Source of the DNA: JAQVCM01 sp040403095
GTDB lineage: Bacteria > Bacteroidota > Bacteroidia > Flavobacteriales_D > Crocinitomicaceae
Length of the DNA: 64,000 nucleotides
Direction of reading: 5' to 3'
Assembly: GCA_040403095.1 (NCBI GenBank)
Contig: JBBALI010000007.1
Location: forward strand, 48,790-112,789
This document shows positions 42,401-49,839 of this stretch, in pieces; position 1 is the first letter of the stretch; the number at the start of each line of letters is the position of its first letter. Both the position numbers and the translations under genes were made by a program. Below the pieces are notes generated by a model. It did not search any database. It was not told the origin of the DNA and was given only the letters and a program-made list of their open reading frames with translations.

Positions 42401-44368
42401 GCTTTGGGTTGGCCTACTTCAGCAACTCAAGATCATTATATATGGGTAAATGTAAGTGTAGCGAATGCAGACATTACATCTTCTTCTGCATCTAATTGCC
42501 CTGGCGGAGCGTTTACAGTAAGCGGAACGATTACTGCAACTGGCTCATGGACTTTAACTTTGAGTGATGGAAACACCGTAACTGGAAATGGAAGTGGTAC
42601 TTGGAGTACAACGCTTAATCCGAGTTCTACAACTGTTTATACTTTGTCATCTATGAGTGGTGCGACGTGTGCTGCTTCAGCGATATTAACTGGGACTTCA
42701 ACCGCAACAGTTTCAACTGCATCTCCGTCTTCAGTCGCATCAGCAACAGGTGCTACTTTAGCTCCTGGAGATTTATTATGGTCAGGAAATTCATCGACAG
42801 CTTGGGGTTCAAATACCAACTGGTATGCCTTCGATGGCATAGCTTTTGTGGTCCCTGGAAGTGGAATTGCGCCAACTGCAAATGATAGGGTTTTCGTACT
42901 GCCAAGTTCAACTTCTGGAATTTGTATTAGTGCAACAAACAACACAACCATTACCGCAGCAGGTACAGCCAAAGATGTTTTCATTGGAACAGGTGCAACC
43001 ATGCTTATCAATGCAGGTCAGATTTTACAAGTAAATGGAAATTGGACAAACAATGGAACTTTTACTCCAAATGCGACTGCTACAGTTGAGTTTGTTGGTG
43101 GTACTGCCCAAACATTAGGTGGATCATCTGCTAATAACTTTACAAATTTGACTTTGAATAAGTCTGCAAATATGCTTACTTTAAACACACCAGTGAACGT
43201 ATCGGGCACACTGACAATGACTGGAGGGAATATTGCCACGAGTGGTTCTTTATTGACCGTCGGAACTTCTCCTGCGGCTCCAGGTTCAGTTGCTTGGACT
43301 GGCGGAACGGTTGTTGGACCATTGAGACGATATTTCTCTGGAACAGCAAGCGGAACACAAGCTTCAGGAATTTTTCCAGTAGGTTTGAGTGGATTAAATC
43401 GATATGCGCAAGTAAACTATACAAGTGGACTTTCTACAGGTGGTACAATTACAGCAGAATATAAAGCTGGAATTTGTCCTGTCGGATCTAATGGTATTCC
43501 TGCGGATATAAATGGTCAAGTGATTGATAATTTTGAAGACGAAGGTTACTGGGAAATTACGCCAATTGGAGGCAATTTGAATGCAGCTACTTATTCTTTG
43601 ATCTTGAGAGGAAACACACTGAGTTCAGTAACTTCCCCAGCAGACATGTCTGAGTTGCGTTTGATAAAATCTGTAACTCATACAACATGGGATAACACAG
43701 GCGTTGGTTCACATTCAGCGCCAGTTGGTGGAGTTTCTGATTTCACCATTTCAAATAGTGGCATGACTGGATTTAGTTTCTTTAACATAGGATCAGGAAA
43801 TGCGAATCCGTTGCCGGTTACCTTGTTGAATTTCGCTGCCAATTGCAACGAAAAGTTAAATGTAGATGTGAAATGGACCACTGCAAGCGAGCAAAATTCT
43901 GAAATATTCACTGTTGAACGAAGTAGAGATTTGGCTCAATGGGAATTTGTTACAAACATTAATGCTGCTGGTAATTCGAATTACAATATTAATTATGCAA
44001 CTGCAGATGCAGATGCATTTGGCGGTGTTTCATATTACCGCTTGGTTCAAACTGATATCAATGGCGCAGAATCAATTTATGGTCCAATTAGTGTTTCTTG
44101 CTCAGAGGATGGCAATAGCATGATTGTGTTCCCAAATCCAACAAATGGTGCATTTACGGTTGAGATTTATAGCAATGAATCTTTGAATCAAGCCGAGTTG
44201 CATGTTACAGATCTTTCAGGAAAAGTGATTGGTCTTAAAATTGTTGATATTCAAAAAGGCAAAAATCAAGTTTACTTTGAGGATTTAGGATTGCAATTAG
44301 GAACATATATTATCGATGTCACCTCAACAACGAATCAAATTATACCAGTAAAAATGGTCGTGAATTAG
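36443..44368 (+). CDS. Giant secreted adhesin-like protein with glycine-rich, IPT, GEVED and T9SS sorting domains
   Basis: This protein of about 2641 residues is exported by the Sec system and then T9SS. The signal peptide ends in EEIAAQ near residue 46. It is followed by a glycine-rich domain (nt 36660-37290) with poly-Gly runs, Ig-like repeats and an IPT/TIG-type unit (nt 38270-38515). Next come a FnIII-like unit near 39600-39890, two GEVED domains (nt 39913-40360 and 40668-41137; WFDWNMNGVF, WVDWNNDDLF), a second glycine-rich domain (nt 41510-42110) and a C-terminal cassette from about 42720. The last 80 residues (FPNPTNGAFTVEIYS and on) are a type A sorting domain. TTG at 36428 and ATG at 36458 are alternative starts. 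It is probably a cell-surface or gliding-type adhesin. A terminator follows. Confidence 0.9.
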   Translation: MYLIIMNTLLQIRFKFLKNYFSNFSPKLIMLFLLLFPFLNEEIAAQTTVSYTTAGTYTWICPQGVTSVTITCIGGGGAGGGSSNADRNGGGGGGGASVTLSNYTVVPGGSYTVVVGAAGTGVSANTGGSGTASSVSYLSSIFIKADFGIGGQRGANSTSAGAGGLGGIIANNIPANTGFKGGNGGNSDATTTAADRSGGGGGGAGVTGPGGNAPNASGSAGAAGAAGSGGYGGAGGAGVSSTAGSGANGNPGAVYGGGGGGSTTYNSGTRAGANGANGAVIITIPCAAPVAPTAISGTTTICPSSTTTVTASGGTTGNQGIYYWYSGGCPTNAFAQHWTGNSIVYGAAATTINSTTGGLINLTSTSNDPNIDMTGLGSFAPATFKYINVRFRVTSVAQVTGMEIFWYNTLYTGANGAQMKSQPITSVQNVWQTVSINMSAPSAGNWLHSNVTGWRFDWAVNSGVTMEIDFVSLSSQPIVGEGAAFTTGTAGTYYSAIQNACGLTTCQSVTLTNSAASAVGAVSANQNICIGDQPANMTIASATGTIQWQQADNAGFTVGLANLGTNSTTLTSAQVGGLSSTKYFRAVVTNNGCTAATSGTITVTANTCGSPTVTSFTPVSACTGSAAVITISGTNLAGSTVTINGVTATVTSSNSTTVVCTLPAGATGSGNVVVTTTGGSASLGTFTVNPIATLDGITVSSPCWITSGSNDYQITVKATGNSPTAFDGSTYGLLALINYQGAHTSSPGGYYAWNSTLAGLTAQGYTQNQVACTGGGFVGMYAAAYGATTATLIGGTTSVSGNQRTVTFTIRPNATFPNFTDNSVSQFAATLPGNCNAGWTETANLFSSSPAIPTNGTVSVNGDSNPANLVQICIGETIAVGQSGFNNQGGVTYAFADNTTAFGGWTELPYWEIINYGGITPANQVAGQTNVNGLANYNFKINTAGIYVLHHNAAFGQCYAPGVNRYINVNDLPVTPTTPTSNSPQCASPGVTLTRVAPPAGFTWYWQTTANGTSTANSGVTNVVNAAGTYYLRAQNNTTLCWSAASASVVVAISPGPPVVATPSPTNGNSAVCYAGTGAISSISWAASAGATGYDVYFGTSTNPPLVSTNQAGLSYSVGTLNVATTYYWRIVPKNSCNFTDPGTNWSFTTANTPCGYCTPSFSGNDASGITNVIFNTINNASVTNGSQYTDFTSTVFTAVNQGSAYTLTVNVNTGGSYDCYAKAWFDWNMNGVFESNEAYNLGYANSVTNSATSVTPSITIPLVNSGNGGSIRMRIGSNYSSSIGDGNACGTFNYAESEDYRIVINPAPACSGTPTSGSSTPTTQNIASGNSAVISLSGTTLATNLTFQWQTSSTAGGTYTNVVGGSGANTNTYTTPAITAEAYYYRCVVTCANSGSSSTSSVAEVLRDYCTPYSEPNFLTYNYISNFSTTLCPTNINNTTPAPSIFSTYYGYTNYSSLIASQYQSLNVNYSITTTSVRGIALWVDWNNDDLFSPSELINSVGSATANQTSMTGTFTIPAGQSPGNYRVRVLCDLNRNFNATTPNPCSFGVVPAGGEAEDYTLTVLNYPTCSGAPTPGNVLVPINPACIGTNTTLNAQNQVVQNGLTYQWQSSDDGVNWTDIPTQNTDFYYARGFKIDITVNDYIKKYRCKVDCSGNTVYTPVLILLAQQCFPTSGTATTPAAFSCVRMSVWGAGGGGGGARATIGNDARAGGGGGGGFSSSIQSVNPSDIITITIGAGGAGGLAANPPTDGSDGNPSKMSINGTDLVTANGGIGGRFRSNGTNGVKVGTGGTGITTNGGNGGPTNGTDASGGGGGAGTIANGSNGTASSAGAGGQYGGGAGGTFRTSNGTGFVGNAPGGGGGGARATTLGTATQAGGGGGAGYATIEFPLTIEKGTITNSNFAASPISLCPGGTVSSNGGGSPAVSFGSVTYLWRIGERLGVGDYNFGNWQTIGTGASISGIDPSTYFPTSTELLVVRSVVSSCGALGWPTSATQDHYIWVNVSVANADITSSSASNCPGGAFTVSGTITATGSWTLTLSDGNTVTGNGSGTWSTTLNPSSTTVYTLSSMSGATCAASAILTGTSTATVSTASPSSVASATGATLAPGDLLWSGNSSTAWGSNTNWYAFDGIAFVVPGSGIAPTANDRVFVLPSSTSGICISATNNTTITAAGTAKDVFIGTGATMLINAGQILQVNGNWTNNGTFTPNATATVEFVGGTAQTLGGSSANNFTNLTLNKSANMLTLNTPVNVSGTLTMTGGNIATSGSLLTVGTSPAAPGSVAWTGGTVVGPLRRYFSGTASGTQASGIFPVGLSGLNRYAQVNYTSGLSTGGTITAEYKAGICPVGSNGIPADINGQVIDNFEDEGYWEITPIGGNLNAATYSLILRGNTLSSVTSPADMSELRLIKSVTHTTWDNTGVGSHSAPVGGVSDFTISNSGMTGFSFFNIGSGNANPLPVTLLNFAANCNEKLNVDVKWTTASEQNSEIFTVERSRDLAQWEFVTNINAAGNSNYNINYATADADAFGGVSYYRLVQTDINGAESIYGPISVSCSEDGNSMIVFPNPTNGAFTVEIYSNESLNQAELHVTDLSGKVIGLKIVDIQKGKNQVYFEDLGLQLGTYIIDVTSTTNQIIPVKMVVN
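36707..36727 (+). repeat. (GGC)7 tract in glycine-rich domain 1
   Basis: Seven pure GGC codons encode poly-Gly; a (GGC)4 tract lies just before at 36662-36673. Glycines elsewhere in the protein mostly use GGT and GGA, so the pure tract looks like a microsatellite, not a codon preference. Confidence 0.85.
41525..41542 (+). repeat. (GGC)6 tract in glycine-rich domain 2
   Basis: Six pure GGC codons after GGAGCA, followed by GCC, in the second glycine-rich domain of the 2641-residue protein. They are surrounded by GGT/GGA glycine codons. Confidence 0.85.
42720..44368 (+). repeat. Shared C-terminal cassette, copy 1
   Basis: About 550 codons recur in the genes ending at 49457 and 53983. Landmarks in all copies are LRRYFSGTASGTQASGIFP or close variants, YSLILRG, SHTTWDN, MTGFSFFNIGS, ANPLPVT, SRDLAQWE and the T9SS sorting domain. 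The DNA differs at many synonymous positions. Confidence 0.9.
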
Positions 44369-44747
44369 AAGATTCAAATCAATATCTAACTAAAAAGTCC
44401 CGTTCATTTTTGAGCGGGATTTTTTATTATAACAACTTTTAATATGTTTTTTATTTTAAAAAAAACGCTTTATTAATGTGAATAGTTTTATTAATATTTT
44501 TTGTTTTTAAGAAAATTTATAATCTTTACATTTATTTTTTATTCAGCGAGAAGTTATTTTTGTGAATTATAAAGGCTGTTTTGTTCATTTATGGGCAAAA
44601 AATGACTTAAGTTATTTATTTTTAATATTAGATTAAATGTATATTAATCTATAAAAACAAAAACTGTTTTAATTAAAAGACAATTTTTGAAGAAGAAAGT
44701 TAATTGTAAATGCTAAGTCAACATATAAATTTATATATACTACTGAT
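44369..44747. other. Intergenic region between two giant T9SS genes
   Basis: The 379 AT-rich bases contain the terminator of the upstream gene (44398-44426) and a TATTTTTG element at 44555-44562. The latter matches the -7 consensus but has no TTTG at the right distance. No coding sequence is visible. Confidence 0.5.
44398..44426 (+). terminator. Rho-independent terminator of the first giant T9SS gene
   Basis: TCCCGTTC (44398-44405) pairs with GAGCGGGA (44412-44419), an 8-bp stem with one G-T pair and a 6-base loop, followed by TTTTTTATT. It lies 29 bases after the stop codon. Confidence 0.85.
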
Positions 44748-47700
44748 ATGGAAAAATTTTACTCATCGAATCAAAATTTGAAAAAAAGTAGTTTTTTTGT
44801 TCGATTTTTTACACTGATTTCTTTTTGTCTAATAGCTTGTTGCAACATCTTTGCCCAAACTGTTACTCCATACAGCACTGCAGGATCTTTTACATTTACT
44901 GTGCCTGCAGGTGTTACATCTATGTTTGTCCAAGTATGGGGCGGCGGCGGCGGCGGCGGCGGCTGCAACAGTGTTATTGGTACTTCAGGAGGTTCAGGCG
45001 GCGGCGGCGGTGGTTATAGTGCCGCGACATATACGGTTGTGCCTACCAATGTATATAATATTACAGTTGGTGCCGGTGGAACTGCCGCGAGCGATGCAAA
45101 TGGAGGTAATGGTGGTTCCTCCACTGTAACAGGTACAGCTGGAACATTAACAGGAACGTTTGGTTCAGGTGGTGCCCGAAGAGGTGGGGCTGCAGGGGCC
45201 GCTGGTACTGGATCGTCTGCCAATGGTGTTGCAGGAACTACTGGTACTGGAGGAGCTGGAGGTGCAGCTGGAGGTCCTGGAGGTACTGGTGGAGGTGCAC
45301 AGGGTGGTAATGGTAGCGGAAATGCAGGAAATCCTCCTGGCGGTGGCGGTGGTGGTGGCCGACAGTCACTATTTAATGGAGCGAAGTCTGGCGGTGCGGG
45401 AGGTGTTGGTCGAGTTGTGATTTCCTATTGTTTGAATCCAACTATCGCTACGTTACCTGCCGCGGCATGCGCTGGAACTACGATCACGTTAACTGGTACT
45501 AATTTTATTACTGGTAGCACAACTGTTACATTCAATGGTATCGCTTCACCAGCCGTGACTGTGAGTAGTGCTACGAGTTTAACTGCTCAGATTCCACCTG
45601 CTGCCACAAGTGGTCCAATTGTTATTTCAACTTTATATGGTGCAACAAGCGCACCAAGTGCAAGTTACAGCATATTTTCAATTCCTAATACGCCTGCAAG
45701 TACATTGTCAAGCAATAGCCCCCAATGTTCTCCAAGTGCTGTTACTGTGTCAAGCACAGGCTCTCCAACAGGAGGTGATATTTGGTATTGGCAAACTGCA
45801 AATAATGGTACTAGTACCAGTATAGGTAGTGGTTCAACTGTAGTAGACAACGTGGTTGGCACTAGGACTTATTATTTGAGAGCATTAAACAGTGGATGTT
45901 GGAGTGCAAATTCAACTTCAGGAGCAAGTATTACGATTAATCCGGCAGCACCAGCTTCTACGAGTGTGTCTATTTGTGCAGGACAGAGTGATGCTTTAAC
46001 CTCTTCGACAGTATGCGGTGCGTCTTCATCTGTAACTTCAACAATCACCAGTTCAGCAACAATTAATGGATCTTCAACTTCTTCAGCAGCCGTCTCGTCT
46101 ACTTTTACTTTAAGTGGCTTGCCAGCAGGTGCAACAATTACTAATATCGCGTGGAGTTCCAGTCAAGCAGTAACTACAGATTGGATGTCTGAATTGCGTT
46201 TTGAAATTATTAAAAGTGGTTCGACTACAATTTCTATTCAAAATAGTACTTCAAATAGTGCTGGAACAGTAACTCAGCCAGCAGGTTCAAGTGCTACTTT
46301 TGGCGGTACTGCAGCCGGGACTTATACGCTTCAATGGAGAGACATTACAAGTCCCTACAATGTAACTGTCACTAATCAGACGATAAACGTTACTGTTACT
46401 TATTCATATTTATCTACTGACGTACAATGGTCGACTTCTATTGGAGGTGCTGCAATTTACACTGGTTCACCTTTCAATCCAGTTGGAGTTGCTGGGTCTG
46501 GACTTACGAATACACTTTCAACGGGAACAACTACCTTTTATGCATTTTGTCCTTACAATCCAACTTGCAGAACCTCAACTAATTTTGTTATCAATACTGG
46601 TCCTACTCAATATACTGTAACTGGAGGCGGAACTTATTGTACTGATGGAATTGGATTGCCTGTTGGTTTGAGCGGTTCTCAGTCGGGTGTATCTTATCAA
46701 TTGCTATTAAACGGCACAAATTCAGGATCTCCTGTAGCTGGAACGGGTAGTGTGATTTCTTTCGGTAATAGAACAGGTGCAGGAACTTACACTGTGTTAG
46801 CAACAAATTCAGGTTGTACTGATGTTCCGATGACAGGGAGTGTTACTATTACTGCTTTGGCTGCATCTCCAACAACAACTCCGGTTAGCATCTGTACTGG
46901 TCAAAGTGGAACATTAGCACTTGTCTCATCTTGCGCAACAGTTCCTCAAACACCGATAACTGCAAGTGGTTCTGGTGGGACATCAAATTCAACATCTTAT
47001 TCTAATACCAATATTACAATAAATTTCCCTTCTGTGCCTCCTGGTGCAGTTATCACAAACATAACCACAACAATTACTTATACATCAAATACGAATATTT
47101 TTGCTACCTCTTATCGAAGTGAGTTGAGGGTTAGAGTGACACCCCCTGTCGCTGTTGGATCACAGGTAACGGATATTCAGCCTTCTACAAATGCATCTGC
47201 AGGCACTGAAACAAATCTAGCTTTTGGATCATGGAGTACAGGAAATCCCACTGGAAACTGGTTGTTTGAATTCAGAGAGACAACAAACGAGTCTGATCTC
47301 TTTCTGAGTCCAGATGCAAACATTAACAATATTACAATTACAGTTGCCTATAGTTATGCTGGTGCGCTTTGGTACACCACTTCATCAGGTGGCACCCAAA
47401 TTGGTGGAGGAACTTCATTCAATCCTGTGGGTGTTTCGGGGTCTGGGTTATCGAATACACTTACTCCAGGAACAACAACCTATTATGCCGCATGTCCTGC
47501 AAATACAACTTGTAGAACTGCAACAAATTTTGTGATTAACGCTGCTTTAACGATAAGTGCTGCATCTAGTTCTCCTTCATTGTGTCAAAATACGCCTTTA
47601 ACAGCTATAACTCACACAACTACAAGTGTTAGCGGGATTGCGTCAAGCACTGGCCTACCTGCCGGGGTTACTGCCAGCTATGCATCAAACACAATTACGA

Positions 47701-49457
47701 TAAGTGGAACGCCGACTGCTTCTGGGACTTTTAATTATACAATTACGCCAACTGGTTGCGGCTCTGCTACTGCCACTGGAACAATTACTGTTAACCCAGG
47801 TGCAGTTCCAGCTTCTGTTGCTAGTGCTTCTGGTGCTACACTGGTCGTTGGAGACTTACTTTGGTCTGGAAATTCTTCGGTTCTTTGGGGCTTGAATTCA
47901 AATTGGTATGTTTACGACGGAACCAACTTTGTTGTTCCAGGAATTGGGGTTTCACCAGCTGCATCAAATAGAGTTTTTGTTCTACCAAGTTCAACTTCAG
48001 GGATTTGTATAAGTGGTACAAATAGTTCGACCGTGACAGCTTCTGGTGCAGCCAAAGATGTTTTCATTGGAACTGGTGCAACCATGGTCATCAATGCTGG
48101 TCAAAGCTTGCAAGTAAATGGAGATTGGACAAACAATGGAACATTCACTCCAGATGCAACAGGAACAGTCGAGTTTGTTGGTGGAACTGCACAATCCATT
48201 GGAGGTTCGTCTGCAATTAATTTCACGAATTTAACTTTGAATAAATCAGCAAATACGCTCACATTAAATACCCCAGTAAATATTTCTGGAACATTTACAA
48301 TGACAGCTGGAAACATATCAAGCACTTCAACTAATTTATTGACAGTTGGAACTTCAACAGCAGTCCCTGGATCTATTGCTTGGACAAATGGAACTGTAGT
48401 TGGACCCTTAAAAAGATATTTCTCTGGAACTGCCAGCGGAACGCAAGCATCAGGTATTTTTCCTATTGGTTTGAGTGGAGTGAATCGTTATGCACAGGTC
48501 AATTACACAGCTGGACTTTCCACAGGTGGTTCAATTACTGCTGAATACAAATCAGGTGTTTGTCCGATTGGTAATACAGGTTTGCCAGCAACAATTAATG
48601 GTCAGCTAATACAAAATTATGAAGATGAAGGATATTGGGAAATTACACCGAATGGTGGCGATTTGAATAGTGCAACTTATTCGTTGATCTTGAGAGGAAA
48701 TGGATTAAGTACGGTTACTTCAATCGGCCACATGTCTAAGTTGCGCATTATTAAGTCAGTAAGTCATACAACTTGGGACAATTCAGGTTTAGGATCACAT
48801 TCGGCTCCTATTGGGGGAGTATCTGATGTAATAATTTCTAACAGTGGCATGACAGGATTTAGTTTTTTCAACATTGGATCTGAAAATGCAAATCCTTTGC
48901 CTGTTACAATGCTCGATTTCGCAGCAAATTGTAATGAAAAATCTGAGGTTGATGTCAAATGGACAACAGCTAGTGAGCAAAGTTCTGAGTCCTTCATTGT
49001 TGAAAGAAGTAGAGATTTAGCACAATGGGAATTTATAGCTACAGTGAATGCTGCTGGAAATTCAAATTACAACATTGATTATGCAACCATTGATGCAGAT
49101 CCTTTTGGTGGTGTTTCCTACTACCGTTTAGTACAGATGGATAACAATGGTGATGAAACAATTTATGGCCCAATCAGCGTTTCTTGCTCCGAAAGTGAAA
49201 ATAACATGATCGTTTTCCCAAATCCAACGAAGGGCAACTTCACCATTGAAATATTTAGTGCATTAGAAATTGCCCAAACTACATTGGTTATAACTGATCT
49301 ATCAGGAAAAATGATTGCCAATAAAGTAGTCGATATCAAAGAAGGAAAAAACCAAGTTTACTTCAATGAATTAGGATTGCAACTTGGAACATACATTGTG
49401 AGTATTTTGAAATCGGAAAACCAAATTAAACCTATGAGGTTTGTGGTGAATGAATAG
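44748..49457 (+). CDS. Large secreted adhesin-like protein with glycine-rich, IPT and T9SS sorting domains
   Basis: This is a 1569-residue exported protein. The signal peptide ends CNIFAQ at residue 37. A glycine-rich domain (nt about 44890-45420) contains the longest pure GGC tract of the window. An IPT/TIG-like unit (nt 45440-45680) and Ig-like repeats follow. Two related beta domains (nt about 46000-46410 and 46900-47360), each with a SELR motif (WMSELRFEI, YRSELRVRV), are each followed by a short FNPVG-type unit. The final part (nt about 47800 on) is the same cassette as in the neighbouring T9SS proteins, ending in a type A sorting domain (FPNPTKGNFTIEIF). It was probably produced by duplication with the gene upstream and is likely surface-anchored. 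Binding partners are unknown. Confidence 0.9.
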   Translation: MEKFYSSNQNLKKSSFFVRFFTLISFCLIACCNIFAQTVTPYSTAGSFTFTVPAGVTSMFVQVWGGGGGGGGCNSVIGTSGGSGGGGGGYSAATYTVVPTNVYNITVGAGGTAASDANGGNGGSSTVTGTAGTLTGTFGSGGARRGGAAGAAGTGSSANGVAGTTGTGGAGGAAGGPGGTGGGAQGGNGSGNAGNPPGGGGGGGRQSLFNGAKSGGAGGVGRVVISYCLNPTIATLPAAACAGTTITLTGTNFITGSTTVTFNGIASPAVTVSSATSLTAQIPPAATSGPIVISTLYGATSAPSASYSIFSIPNTPASTLSSNSPQCSPSAVTVSSTGSPTGGDIWYWQTANNGTSTSIGSGSTVVDNVVGTRTYYLRALNSGCWSANSTSGASITINPAAPASTSVSICAGQSDALTSSTVCGASSSVTSTITSSATINGSSTSSAAVSSTFTLSGLPAGATITNIAWSSSQAVTTDWMSELRFEIIKSGSTTISIQNSTSNSAGTVTQPAGSSATFGGTAAGTYTLQWRDITSPYNVTVTNQTINVTVTYSYLSTDVQWSTSIGGAAIYTGSPFNPVGVAGSGLTNTLSTGTTTFYAFCPYNPTCRTSTNFVINTGPTQYTVTGGGTYCTDGIGLPVGLSGSQSGVSYQLLLNGTNSGSPVAGTGSVISFGNRTGAGTYTVLATNSGCTDVPMTGSVTITALAASPTTTPVSICTGQSGTLALVSSCATVPQTPITASGSGGTSNSTSYSNTNITINFPSVPPGAVITNITTTITYTSNTNIFATSYRSELRVRVTPPVAVGSQVTDIQPSTNASAGTETNLAFGSWSTGNPTGNWLFEFRETTNESDLFLSPDANINNITITVAYSYAGALWYTTSSGGTQIGGGTSFNPVGVSGSGLSNTLTPGTTTYYAACPANTTCRTATNFVINAALTISAASSSPSLCQNTPLTAITHTTTSVSGIASSTGLPAGVTASYASNTITISGTPTASGTFNYTITPTGCGSATATGTITVNPGAVPASVASASGATLVVGDLLWSGNSSVLWGLNSNWYVYDGTNFVVPGIGVSPAASNRVFVLPSSTSGICISGTNSSTVTASGAAKDVFIGTGATMVINAGQSLQVNGDWTNNGTFTPDATGTVEFVGGTAQSIGGSSAINFTNLTLNKSANTLTLNTPVNISGTFTMTAGNISSTSTNLLTVGTSTAVPGSIAWTNGTVVGPLKRYFSGTASGTQASGIFPIGLSGVNRYAQVNYTAGLSTGGSITAEYKSGVCPIGNTGLPATINGQLIQNYEDEGYWEITPNGGDLNSATYSLILRGNGLSTVTSIGHMSKLRIIKSVSHTTWDNSGLGSHSAPIGGVSDVIISNSGMTGFSFFNIGSENANPLPVTMLDFAANCNEKSEVDVKWTTASEQSSESFIVERSRDLAQWEFIATVNAAGNSNYNIDYATIDADPFGGVSYYRLVQMDNNGDETIYGPISVSCSESENNMIVFPNPTKGNFTIEIFSALEIAQTTLVITDLSGKMIANKVVDIKEGKNQVYFNELGLQLGTYIVSILKSENQIKPMRFVVNE
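44940..44963 (+). repeat. (GGC)8 tract
   Basis: Eight consecutive GGC codons, the longest pure tract in the window, at the start of the glycine-rich domain. A (GGC)4 tract follows at 44997-45008. Confidence 0.88.
47800..49457 (+). repeat. Shared C-terminal cassette, copy 2
   Basis: It corresponds to the cassette at 42720-44368, including the segment with FVLPSSTSGICIS and KDVFIGTGAT that the third copy lacks. Protein identity is high while many third codon positions differ. Confidence 0.9.
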
Positions 49458-49839
49458 AAAAGACATCAATTTATAAGAAAAATCCCATTCATTTTTGAGT
49501 GGGATTTTTTCTTTTTATTAGTAGCGTTTTTATTTTTTCAAGTAACGTTTTTGTTTAATTAGGATATTTATTGTTTAATTAAATTCCTTTGTTTTTGATG
49601 TTCGACAAAAACACAGAAATTTTAATTAGAAGTCTATAAATATTCATTTGTAAGGTTTTATTGAGAATTTAACATTTAAATTCAGGTAAGTTAAATACTA
49701 CTGGAAATATGACACTCAATCTAATTTTTTTTGCTTTTCAATCGCTTCTTAAACAGATTTTAGTCTATTCGAGGTTTAATTTCTCTTTTTAATAATTTTT
49801 TGAAATAACTTAATACTCACTCAATAATCGTTTAACACA
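49458..49839. other. Intergenic region before the collagen-like operon
   Basis: The 382 AT-rich bases include the terminator at 49483-49516. I found no gene and no full promoter match; TAACGTTTTTG and related strings occur but miss the consensus spacing. Confidence 0.5.
49483..49516 (+). terminator. Rho-independent terminator of the second large T9SS gene
   Basis: ATCCCATTC (49483-49491) pairs with GAGTGGGAT (49498-49506), a 9-bp stem with one G-T pair, followed by a T-rich run. It is clearly homologous to the terminator at 44398, with one compensatory G-C to A-T base-pair change. Confidence 0.87.

Noticed and set aside
44820..44860. Lipoprotein signal (LIACC) in the 1569-residue T9SS protein
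   Set aside because: A normal signal peptidase I site (FAQ followed by TVTPY) lies just after, and neighbours with the same C-terminus use non-lipid signals.
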